Assembly: GCA_945860325.1 (NCBI GenBank)
Contig: CAMARL010000089.1
Span: forward strand, 1 to 7,424
DNA from: Spirosoma fluviale
GTDB taxonomy: Bacteria; Bacteroidota; Bacteroidia; Cytophagales; Spirosomataceae
Length of the DNA stretch: 7,424 nucleotides
Direction: 5' to 3'
Position numbers and translations under genes: made by a program. Of this stretch, positions 1 to 6,173 are shown one piece after another. Within the stretch, counting starts at the first letter, position 1; each line of letters begins with the position of its first letter. The notes beneath the pieces are model-generated. The model saw nothing but the letters and a program-made list of their open reading frames with translations, was not told where the DNA came from and did not search any database.

Positions 1-428
1 CTCGTCTCATTCGCCGTACAGCAAATTAATTCGGCATATTCAGGAACTGTAATTTCACTCGCATCAAAGCCCTCACCAAAAGGTTTTTGAAATGCATTGG
101 CAAACTTGTGTAGCTCCTTTGAAAACTCGAAAAACTTTTTTGAAAATGAGCCATTGACCAAATGAAAGCTCTCATGCTCCACGGTGTTCATTAACACGCG
201 CTCCCAAATTTCCGTAGCCGAACCCGTAAACAAAATCGCATGGCTCGTAGGTAAATTCAAAAGCTCCCTTAACTGCTCAACTGTATGTTGATAAATCTTA
301 CGGAAAGTACTTGAACGATGTGAAATCGATCCCAAATTTTGTCGAAAAGCCTCTCGATAATGATCCTCCACCGTAGGAAATAATGCGGCGGGACCCGGAG
401 TAAAAAATATGGAATTGTGTTGACTCAT
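1..428 (-). CDS. serC: SerC-type phosphoserine aminotransferase, N-terminal 142 codons (partial)
   Basis: This is the 5' part of a class V, PLP-dependent aminotransferase; the gene continues beyond base 1. The translation opens with an FTPGPAAL segment (residues 9-16), has SHRSSTFR (36-43) matching the SerC substrate-binding stretch, a GSATE phosphate-binding turn near 69-73, and reaches a TANET motif at the window edge, as in the [HN]-N-E-T-S-G block of SerC-like enzymes. SerC converts 3-phosphohydroxypyruvate plus glutamate to phosphoserine in the cytoplasm. The ATG at 428-426 lies only 2 bp after the TAG stop of the serB-serA fusion, so it is very probably cotranscribed and may be translationally coupled. 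The sequence looks closer to the divergent SerC-like branch than to E. coli SerC. The PLP lysine is outside the window, so the exact family rests on the N-terminus and on the serine-pathway neighbour. Confidence 0.85.
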   Translation of the reverse strand, partial: MSQHNSIFFTPGPAALFPTVEDHYREAFRQNLGSISHRSSTFRKIYQHTVEQLRELLNLPTSHAILFTGSATEIWERVLMNTVEHESFHLVNGSFSKKFFEFSKELHKFANAFQKPFGEGFDASEITVPEYAELICCTANET

Positions 429-430
429 CG

Positions 431-2341
431 CTAATATAACATTCTAAATTTAATCGTATCATTAATCAATTTCAACTCATTCACTATTTCCTCAGAATAT
501 TCTTTGGCCACATCGGTGATTACATACCCTGTTTTCTCCGTCGTTTTTAAATATTGACCTATGATATTGACCTTGTATTTAGCAAAGACATTATTTATTT
601 GAGCTAAAATACCCGGTACATTATGGTGAATGTGCAACAAACGATGTGCATCCTCTAAAGGTGGCAATTGTAATTCAGGGAAATTCACTGAGCCATACGT
701 ACTTCCATTATTGATGAACTGAAGCAATTTAGCGGGCACAAATTCACCTATGTTGGCCTGCGCCTCCTCCGTACTACCTCCAATATGTGGTGTTAAAATC
801 ACATTAGGTAAGCCCCTCAATTCATTGACAAACTCCTCATCATTCGTTTTGGGCTCAACAGGAAATACATCCAAGGCAGCTCCCCAAACTTTTCCTGATT
901 TAATCGCATGGACTAAAGCCGGAATATCCACTACATGTCCCCTCGACAAATTCAAAAAGATCACATGATCTTTCATCCAAGAAAACTCCTGCGTTCCGAT
1001 GATATCGGTATTCGACTTTCTCCCGTCGACATGCAAACTTATAAAATCAGCAAGCCCAAAAAGCTCCTTCAGTGACTTACATTTCTTTGCATTCCCTAAA
1101 GCAAGCTTATCAACAATATCATAAAAATAAACCTCTAAGCCCAAAGCCTCCGCAATCACAGAAATTTGAGTTCCAATATTTCCATACCCAACTAAGCCTA
1201 TTTTCTTTCCTCTAATTTCGTATGAATTTTTGGCCGACTTATCCCAAATACCGGCATGCATTTTAGTCGACTTTTCAAAAATATCACGGGTCAACATCAC
1301 CATTAAGCCAATAGATAGCTCGACCACACTTCGTGTATTTGAATAAGGTGCATTAAAAACAGCTATACCTCGAGTTTCACATTCGGCTAAATCAATCTGA
1401 TTTGTCCCTATGCAAAATGCCCCCACACACATGAGTCGGGATGCATTCGGATGGTCCAACACTTTTTTCGTTAAACTCGTTTTAGATCGTAAACCTAAAA
1501 TAGACACATCTTTAATCTTCTCAATCAATTCATTTTCATCCAAGGCCCCCTTCAAAAGTTCCACTTGAAAACCTTCCTTTTTAAAGGCACTGACCGCAGC
1601 TGGATGCACATTTTCAAGCAATAAAACCTTAATCCGAGACTTTGGATAAGACTGCGCCCGACTCAAGCCATTGATATATAAAAACTCGTCCAATGACGGC
1701 ACCACATAATCTGCTTTATCCGTCACTGCTTTCCGAGAAACATTTTCCGTGAAAGCAAAAAAGGTATTTGCCAATCCAGACTCCCGTAATTCATAATCCG
1801 TAATCCCATCGCCAATGACAAAAACCTCCCCCTCCAGTGCCAAAGACTGCATTAATTTGACCTTCCCTTTGTCTTGAGAAAGTAAATTAGCCTGATCATA
1901 TCCAGTAATATTCCCCTCCGCATCGTATGTAAATGTATTGGCATATACATGGTCCGCCGCAATGCCCATTTCCTCCACCACAGGAACGATGAAATCCTTA
2001 AATCCACTAGAAATAATTAAAATTCGATCCGCATTTTCCTCTAAAAAATCTTTGTTTCGCTGAAAAGAATCAGAGATTTTACCCTTTAAGAAAATGATTA
2101 ATTGGTCTACATGCGAGCGATTAGCCGGCAATAAAGCCACGCGATCACGCAAAGAATCTGAAAACAAATACTCCCCCACCATACCCTTGTCCGTAATCTC
2201 GCGAATTTTCGAGACAATTTCTTGCTGCTTCGGATTGCCCTGAAGCGCAATTCTTGCTAATTCATCCAAGCCTTCCACTTTGGTAAAAGTGCTATCAAAA
2301 TCAATGACAATGGTCAATGGGTCTATCGGTATATTAGACAT
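431..2341 (-). CDS. serA: Fused phosphoserine phosphatase / D-3-phosphoglycerate dehydrogenase with ACT domain
   Basis: A 636-residue protein joining steps 3 and 1 of serine synthesis. Residues about 8-220 are a HAD-type SerB domain: DFDST (Asp14, Asp16), a Ser-Ser-Gly turn (111-113), Lys158 and GDGITD (Asp178, Asp182). Residues about 237-560 are an NAD-dependent 3-phosphoglycerate dehydrogenase with GYGNIG (385-390) and the catalytic set Arg467 (LSRG), Glu496 (VFPVEP) and His519 (TPHIGG). Residues about 567-636 are an ACT domain; His572, Asn574 and Asn592 align with E. coli SerA His344, Asn346 and Asn364, which bind serine, so feedback inhibition is likely. I chose the ATG at 2341-2339 because the HAD fold begins a few residues later and it lies 16 bp after the upstream hydrolase stop. 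An in-frame extension to 2491 would add 50 residues overlapping that gene. The serC start follows 2 bp downstream. Confidence 0.95.
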   Translation of the reverse strand: MSNIPIDPLTIVIDFDSTFTKVEGLDELARIALQGNPKQQEIVSKIREITDKGMVGEYLFSDSLRDRVALLPANRSHVDQLIIFLKGKISDSFQRNKDFLEENADRILIISSGFKDFIVPVVEEMGIAADHVYANTFTYDAEGNITGYDQANLLSQDKGKVKLMQSLALEGEVFVIGDGITDYELRESGLANTFFAFTENVSRKAVTDKADYVVPSLDEFLYINGLSRAQSYPKSRIKVLLLENVHPAAVSAFKKEGFQVELLKGALDENELIEKIKDVSILGLRSKTSLTKKVLDHPNASRLMCVGAFCIGTNQIDLAECETRGIAVFNAPYSNTRSVVELSIGLMVMLTRDIFEKSTKMHAGIWDKSAKNSYEIRGKKIGLVGYGNIGTQISVIAEALGLEVYFYDIVDKLALGNAKKCKSLKELFGLADFISLHVDGRKSNTDIIGTQEFSWMKDHVIFLNLSRGHVVDIPALVHAIKSGKVWGAALDVFPVEPKTNDEEFVNELRGLPNVILTPHIGGSTEEAQANIGEFVPAKLLQFINNGSTYGSVNFPELQLPPLEDAHRLLHIHHNVPGILAQINNVFAKYKVNIIGQYLKTTEKTGYVITDVAKEYSEEIVNELKLINDTIKFRMLY

Positions 2342-2357
2342 CTTATTTTTAATTTCG

Positions 2358-3335
2358 TCAATTTTTAAACCATTCAGCCGCACGCTTCTCAGACCAAGTA
2401 ACTCCTTGGTAATTTTTTGGATAAAACCCGCAATGACCTCCCGCTTTTGGAGCTTCCAAATAGACAAAATCAGAAGATTCAGCCAATTCATAAGGAATGC
2501 ACTCCTCCGTTAAAAATGGATCATTTTGTGCATTCACAACCAAAACTGGAATGCGTATTTTTTCCAAAAAATAAAGCGAACTATTCTGTTCATAATAATC
2601 CTCCGCATCTTTAAACCCATGCAGCGGACCCGTAATTACATTGTCAAAATCTTTAAGACTCTTAATGTCTGCCAACATACCAGCCGTAATATCGTGTGGA
2701 TACAATGCCGATTTTTCGGTGACCTTTTTTATGAGAGTTTGTAAAAATCGATGTGTGTAGAAGCGGTTTTCCCGGCGAGCCAACTTCCGACTACTGCTCG
2801 AAAGGTGTAAAGGTACAGAAAATGCTACAGCTTTTCGAATGAATTGAGGAGGATTTTCTCCTTGTTCACCTAACCATTTTAGGGTTAAGTTTCCGCCGAG
2901 CGAGAAGCCCGCAAGCGAAATTTGATTCGCTCCTCTACCATGTGCTTGTCGAATGATGAAATCTAAATCATCCGTAGCGCCACTATGGTAAAAACGTAAT
3001 GCTCGGTTTATTTCTCCTGAGCAACTTCTATAATTCCAAGCCAGAATATTATACCCTTCACTTTGCATCACACGAACAAGACCTTTCACATATTCCCTGT
3101 CACTACCTCCTTCTAATCCGTGCGATATAATAATCAAAGGCGTTTTGTCAATATCCCCCTGATTTAAATACCAATCCACATCTAAAAAATCACCATCATC
3201 CGTATTCAAACGCTCTCGGATGGGCTGATGTTGCAATATCACATGGCGAAAAAGCGCAGGATAGATGCTTTGGGTATGTCCCTCAGGCAACCAAAAAGGT
3301 GAATTAAACGGGAATTTAGCGGGTATTACTGGCAC
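2358..3335 (-). CDS. YheT/ABHD1-3-type alpha/beta hydrolase
   Basis: A 325-residue cytoplasmic alpha/beta-fold hydrolase, near the length of E. coli YheT (COG0429). Visible features are the family's N-terminal signature WLPEGHTQSIYPALF (15-29), the oxyanion-hole loop HGLEGG (72-77), the nucleophile elbow GFSLGG with Ser145, Asp272 in NAQNDPF and His301 in AGGHCGF, giving a complete Ser-Asp-His triad. Members are predicted esterases or lipases, some acting on acylglycerols or phospholipids; the substrate here cannot be read from sequence. The start is a GTG at 3335-3333, 4 bp after the preceding SDR stop. No in-frame ATG occurs before about residue 90, and the family signature begins only 15 residues in, so the GTG is well supported. 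It sits between the SDR and the serine genes in one tight operon but has no obvious role in serine synthesis. Confidence 0.9.
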   Translation of the reverse strand: MPVIPAKFPFNSPFWLPEGHTQSIYPALFRHVILQHQPIRERLNTDDGDFLDVDWYLNQGDIDKTPLIIISHGLEGGSDREYVKGLVRVMQSEGYNILAWNYRSCSGEINRALRFYHSGATDDLDFIIRQAHGRGANQISLAGFSLGGNLTLKWLGEQGENPPQFIRKAVAFSVPLHLSSSSRKLARRENRFYTHRFLQTLIKKVTEKSALYPHDITAGMLADIKSLKDFDNVITGPLHGFKDAEDYYEQNSSLYFLEKIRIPVLVVNAQNDPFLTEECIPYELAESSDFVYLEAPKAGGHCGFYPKNYQGVTWSEKRAAEWFKN

Positions 3336-3339
3336 AGAT

Positions 3340-4161
3340 TTAGATAAAAAAGTCAGGTATTAATTGGTCTTCGCGCGTCGCAGGATTTACTCGGTATGCG
3401 TCGAAATTCACGATCCCCTCTTCCCTCAATACCTCCTCGTCGATATAAAAATGACCACTGACCGTATGGGCATCCCGATTTAAAATCACGGCGGCCGCAT
3501 CCGCCATGATACTCGCCTTCCTTCCTAACTGCATCATATCTGCATTTCCAATTGCAAATTCGATCGCCGCTGTGGCAATAATCGTTTTAGGCCAAAGCGC
3601 ATTAAAGGCAACTTTCCCCTTAAACTCAGCAGCCATTCCTAAGGTACACAAAGACATCCCAAATTTAGCCATGGAATAAGCCACATGATTTTCAAACCAG
3701 CGCGCCTCCACATTTAAAGGGGGCGAAAGCGTTAACACATGCGGATTTTCTGATTTCAATAAATACGGCAAGCATGCCTGGGCACATAAAAATGTTCCTC
3801 GGACATTTACTTGATGCATTAAATCATACTTTTTCATTTCGGTGCGCAACGTTCCCGTCAACTGTATCGCCGAGGCATTATTAATCAAAATATCAATCCC
3901 ACCAAAGGTTTCCACCGCTTTTTGGACGGCTGATAAAACCTGATTTTCATCACGAATATCAACTATGCAAGGCAATGCCTTTCCTCCCAATGCTTCAATT
4001 TCTGAGGCAGCCGTATAAATGGTCCCGGCTAATTTAGGATGAGGCTCAGCCGTTTTTGCGGCAATGACAATGTTAGCGCCCTCTGAAGCAAGTTTTTTGG
4101 CTATTTCTAAGCCAATACCTCTAGAGGCGCCAGTAATGAAAACAGTTTTATTTTTAAACAT
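3340..4161 (-). CDS. HSDL2-like short-chain dehydrogenase/reductase
   Basis: A 273-residue classical SDR oxidoreductase with a complete set of motifs: TGASRGIG (about 10-17) for the dinucleotide, NNAS (94-97), Asn119 in NVRG, Ser146, and YSMAK with Tyr162 and Lys166 as the catalytic pair. The segment AAKTAEPHPKLAGTIYTAA is diagnostic of the HSDL2-like subgroup (hydroxysteroid dehydrogenase-like 2, without the C-terminal SCP2 domain of the animal protein). The substrate is unknown; bacterial members are often annotated as fatty-acid or steroid-related oxidoreductases. I chose the ATG at 4161-4159, which has a weak AGG 8 nt upstream (TTCAGGTAAG). The frame extends to a TTG at 4185, but the eight extra residues lie outside the SDR fold. 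It is the first gene of the leftward operon and ends 4 bp before the hydrolase GTG. Confidence 0.9.
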   Translation of the reverse strand: MFKNKTVFITGASRGIGLEIAKKLASEGANIVIAAKTAEPHPKLAGTIYTAASEIEALGGKALPCIVDIRDENQVLSAVQKAVETFGGIDILINNASAIQLTGTLRTEMKKYDLMHQVNVRGTFLCAQACLPYLLKSENPHVLTLSPPLNVEARWFENHVAYSMAKFGMSLCTLGMAAEFKGKVAFNALWPKTIIATAAIEFAIGNADMMQLGRKASIMADAAAVILNRDAHTVSGHFYIDEEVLREEGIVNFDAYRVNPATREDQLIPDFFI

Positions 4162-4270
4162 CTTACCTGAATTTTTATTTATCAATAAAATTACGATTTT
4201 CTTCTAAAGAAGGATACAAATTAAATATTTGCATCGTACTTTTATGAATTAATTTTACGATTCCATCAGA
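4162..4270. promoter_or_regulatory. Divergent intergenic region between the SDR operon and hemA
   Basis: Both operons must start in or near this 109-bp AT-rich gap, but neither promoter is clear. Leftward, the best match to the Bacteroidota consensus is TTG (complement of 4217-4219), 23 bp, then TAATTTTA (complement of 4186-4193), one mismatch from TAnnTTTG. Rightward, AATATTTG (4224-4231) and TACTTTTA (4237-4244) each miss one base and lack a well-placed TTG. A short palindrome, CTTCT-AA-AGAAG, lies at 4201-4212 between the two candidates. No leader peptide, riboswitch-like fold or terminator was recognised. Confidence 0.35.
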
Positions 4271-5542
4271 ATGATTATACCATTTAAGTCAGTTAGTATT
4301 TCTCACCGTACCGCACCACTCACAATTCGTGAAATGGTGGCTTTGAATGAGGAGGAAAGCAAGGCGTTTGCGATCAAGTGCAAAGACCTTTTTGGCCTAA
4401 GTGAATTATTAATCGTGTCCACGTGTAATCGCACGGAGTTATATTATACTACGCAGGCAAACATCTCAGAGGATTTAGTCAAAGCCCTTTTAATTGAAAA
4501 AGGAATTGAAATAAATTCAGAGTTTCTAAACTATTTCAAGCACCTAAATGAAACGGAAGATTCATTAAGACATCTTTTTGAAGTAGCCACGGGATTGCAA
4601 TCCAAAGTAGTGGGTGATTTACAAATCCCCAATCAGATTAAAAAAGCATATCAATTAGCCGCGGATTTAAATTTAGCAGGACCTTATTTGCATCGCTTGA
4701 TGCATACTATTTTTTATTCCAATAAGCGGGTAGCCCAAGAAACTTCCTTTAGAGATGGTGCGGCTTCTGTTTCTTATGCGACAGTAGCCCTGGCAGAAGA
4801 GCTTTCACAAGCAATTCCACAGCCTAAAGTTTTGATTTTGGGTTTGGGTGAAATCGGCCGAGATGTTTGCAAAAACATGGAAGAAAAGGATTTTGCTGAA
4901 TTCACCGTCATGAATCGGACGCAAGAAAAAGCAGAGAAAATAGCTCAAGGAATGCCTTTCCGAGTTGCGCCATTTTCTGATTTATGGGAAGAAATTTCAA
5001 AAGCTGACATTATCATTTCATCGGTTCGTACGGAAAGCCCAATCATCACCCTAGATGAAATAAAAAAACTTCAAGTACTTTCCTTTAAATACTTCATCGA
5101 CCTATCGGTGCCAAGAAGTATCGAAGATGGAATTGAAAAGAATCCTGGAATCTTACTTTATAACATCGACTCATTAAAAGAACGAGCGGATGAAGCTTTA
5201 GCGGCCCGAATGGCCTCTGTGCCTGATGTCCGCGTGATCATCGAGGAAAGCATCATTAGTTTCAATGATTGGTCCAAGGAAATGGAAGTTTCTCCTACGA
5301 TCCATAAATTAAAAAATGCGCTTGAAAGCATTAGGAAGGAAGAAATCAACCGACATATCAAAGGATTGAATAAGGACGAAATTGAAAAGCTGGAGAAAAT
5401 CACCGCCAATTTGGTCCAAAAAATCATGAAGCAACCCATCCTTCACTTAAAAGCGGCTTGCAAAAGAGGTGAATCTGAGAAAATGGTCGATATTTTGAAC
5501 GAACTGTTCAATTTAGAACATATTGAAGAATTCGAATCCTAA
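4271..5542 (+). CDS. hemA: Glutamyl-tRNA reductase
   Basis: A 423-residue NADPH-dependent glutamyl-tRNA reductase that turns Glu-tRNA(Glu) into glutamate-1-semialdehyde, the committed step of C5 tetrapyrrole (heme) synthesis. Visible features are the N-terminal SHRTAPLTIREMVA block (11-24), the STCNRTE motif with catalytic Cys52, His101 in HLFEVATGL, a substrate-recognition block near 109-126, a Rossmann GLGEIG (191-196) followed by MNRT (214-217), and a long helical C-terminal dimerisation region (about 315-415). The usual VLGEPQI block reads VVGDLQI here; Asp for Glu at this site is, as I recall, common in Bacteroidota. Length matches the family. The ATG at 4271 is the natural start; no Shine-Dalgarno is visible. 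It heads the rightward unit, 12 bp ahead of recX. hemC or other heme genes are not adjacent within the window. Confidence 0.96.
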   Translation: MIIPFKSVSISHRTAPLTIREMVALNEEESKAFAIKCKDLFGLSELLIVSTCNRTELYYTTQANISEDLVKALLIEKGIEINSEFLNYFKHLNETEDSLRHLFEVATGLQSKVVGDLQIPNQIKKAYQLAADLNLAGPYLHRLMHTIFYSNKRVAQETSFRDGAASVSYATVALAEELSQAIPQPKVLILGLGEIGRDVCKNMEEKDFAEFTVMNRTQEKAEKIAQGMPFRVAPFSDLWEEISKADIIISSVRTESPIITLDEIKKLQVLSFKYFIDLSVPRSIEDGIEKNPGILLYNIDSLKERADEALAARMASVPDVRVIIEESIISFNDWSKEMEVSPTIHKLKNALESIRKEEINRHIKGLNKDEIEKLEKITANLVQKIMKQPILHLKAACKRGESEKMVDILNELFNLEHIEEFES

Positions 5543-5554
5543 TTTTTCCCCTGC

Positions 5555-6004
5555 ATGGACAGCAAGGTTTTAAACCAATTGGCCCGTTATTGCGCCTATC
5601 AAGAACGCTGTATCTCTGAAATCAAACAAAAAATGAAGGACTTGCTGGTGGGCGAGTCAGACTACGCCAACTACCTAACCTGGCTTTCCGAAAATAATTA
5701 TTTGAATGAAGCTCGCTTTGTCGAACTATATGTTCGATCAAAATTCAATCAAAAACATTGGGGTCGAAATAAAATAATGTTTGAATTAAAAAAAAGGGGG
5801 ATTCCCGATTCCATGCTTAGTAATGCGTGGAATGACATCGATGAGGCTGATTACATTGGCCAATTGACAAAAATATTGCACAAGAAAAAGGCGGAATTGA
5901 AGACGGGAACGAGCCAACAAAAATACCAAAAGTGTTATGCGTTTGCCCTTTCAAAAGGATATGAGTCAAGTCTAATTGTAGCTCACCTAAAAGACCTTTT
6001 TTGA
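5555..6004 (+). CDS. recX: Regulatory protein RecX
   Basis: A 149-residue RecX-family protein. RecX binds RecA filaments and modulates (usually inhibits) strand exchange and SOS signalling. The sequence shows the conserved ARYCAYQER opening (about 10-18), the NNYLNEARF stretch ending the first three-helix repeat (about 46-54), and KHWGRNKIMFELKKRGI (about 68-84), the most recognisable RecX block. The C-terminal half is basic and helical. Its size is typical for the family. The ATG at 5555 lies 12 bp after the hemA stop, so the two are probably cotranscribed although functionally unrelated. No recA gene or LexA-like operator is seen. The stop at 6002-6004 is followed immediately by the promoter of the aromatic amino acid operon rather than by a convincing terminator. 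Confidence 0.88.
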   Translation: MDSKVLNQLARYCAYQERCISEIKQKMKDLLVGESDYANYLTWLSENNYLNEARFVELYVRSKFNQKHWGRNKIMFELKKRGIPDSMLSNAWNDIDEADYIGQLTKILHKKKAELKTGTSQQKYQKCYAFALSKGYESSLIVAHLKDLF

Positions 6005-6010
6005 TTTAAT

Positions 6011-6040
6011 TTGCTAAAAAACATTTTTTTTATACCTTTG
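6011..6040 (+). promoter_or_regulatory. Bacteroidota-type promoter of the aromatic amino acid operon
   Basis: TTG at 6011-6013 and TACCTTTG at 6033-6040 match the Bacteroidota sigma-factor consensus (TTG at -33, TAnnTTTG at -7) exactly, with a 19-bp A/T-rich spacer. The position directly after recX and before the leader ORF is right for an independent promoter. With usual spacing, transcription would start near 6044-6047, at or next to the leader-peptide ATG (6045). Confidence 0.8.
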
Positions 6041-6044
6041 AGGC

Positions 6045-6110
6045 ATGAATTTTGAAAACAAAACGTATTACATCGGATATTATTACGCAGGGTATTTCCA
6101 TTGCGCATAG
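6045..6110 (+). CDS. Tyr/Phe-rich attenuation leader peptide (21 codons)
   Basis: A short ORF from ATG 6045 to TAG 6108-6110. Of its 21 residues six are tyrosine (positions 8, 9, 12, 13, 14 and 17) and two phenylalanine (3 and 18), including the run TYYIGYYYAGYF. This is far above chance, and it lies just ahead of an aminotransferase-tyrA operon that makes those amino acids. The stop codon abuts a predicted antiterminator arm (6110-6116), which in turn competes with a terminator just before the first structural gene. These are the marks of a leader peptide whose translation senses charged tRNA(Tyr) and tRNA(Phe). The peptide itself probably has no function. No Shine-Dalgarno is present; the mRNA may begin at or next to the ATG. 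Confidence 0.85.
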   Translation: MNFENKTYYIGYYYAGYFHCA

Positions 6111-6151
6111 CCGGTTACATAGGTTTTAAATATAACTTACTAACAACCGGC
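6110..6151 (+). promoter_or_regulatory. Predicted antiterminator stem of the Tyr/Phe attenuator
   Basis: GCCGGTT (6110-6116) pairs perfectly over 7 bp with AACCGGC (6145-6151), which is the 5' arm of the terminator. An inner helix between TAGGTT (6120-6125) and AACTTA (6134-6139), with one G-U pair and an 8-nt loop, would support it. The upstream arm begins at the last base of the leader stop codon. A ribosome terminating there should mask it, whereas one stalled at the last Tyr codon (6093-6095) should leave it free. Pairing was read by eye; no energies were computed. Confidence 0.75.
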
Positions 6152-6168
6152 CCTTCGTCGGTTTTTTT
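6145..6168 (+). terminator. Intrinsic terminator (attenuator) before the aminotransferase
   Basis: AACCGGC (6145-6151) pairs with GTCGGTT (6157-6163) to give a 7-bp stem with one G-U pair and a 5-nt loop (CCTTC). The 3' arm runs into seven consecutive Ts (6162-6168). The hairpin ends only 10 nt before the ATG at 6174. Lying between a promoter and the first structural gene, it must act as a conditional terminator. Confidence 0.8.
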
Positions 6169-6173
6169 GTTTT

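Noticed and set aside
750..968. An open frame antisense to the serA region, like other short frames opposite real genes (2280-2744, 5158-5439, 6283-6477, 6734-7158)
   Set aside because: All lie within well-supported genes on the other strand or in another frame, show no recognisable motif, and have no promoter or operon context of their own.
2342..2491. A 50-residue N-terminal extension of the serB-serA fusion in the same frame
   Set aside because: It overlaps the 3' end of the hydrolase, whose own C-terminus (EKRAAEWF) is well formed. The HAD fold begins just after the ATG at 2341, and that start gives a normal 16-bp operon gap.
4162..4185. An eight-residue upstream extension of the SDR beginning with TTG at 4185
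   Set aside because: The ATG at 4161 is a stronger codon, has an AGG 8 nt upstream, and puts the TGxxxGIG motif at the usual distance from the N-terminus. The upstream residues resemble no SDR sequence.
6014..6031. An A-run/T-run (AAAAAACATTTTTTT) after recX that could look like a terminator
   Set aside because: It would be an all A-T stem with a tiny loop and no GC core. It coincides with the spacer of the strong TTG/TACCTTTG promoter, which explains its composition better.
6091..6112. A possible pause or anti-antiterminator hairpin: GGTAT (6091-6095) with ATA-G-CC (6107-6112)
   Set aside because: Only five pairs with a bulged G and an 11-nt loop. It would be opened by the translating ribosome anyway, and the two-hairpin switch works without it.
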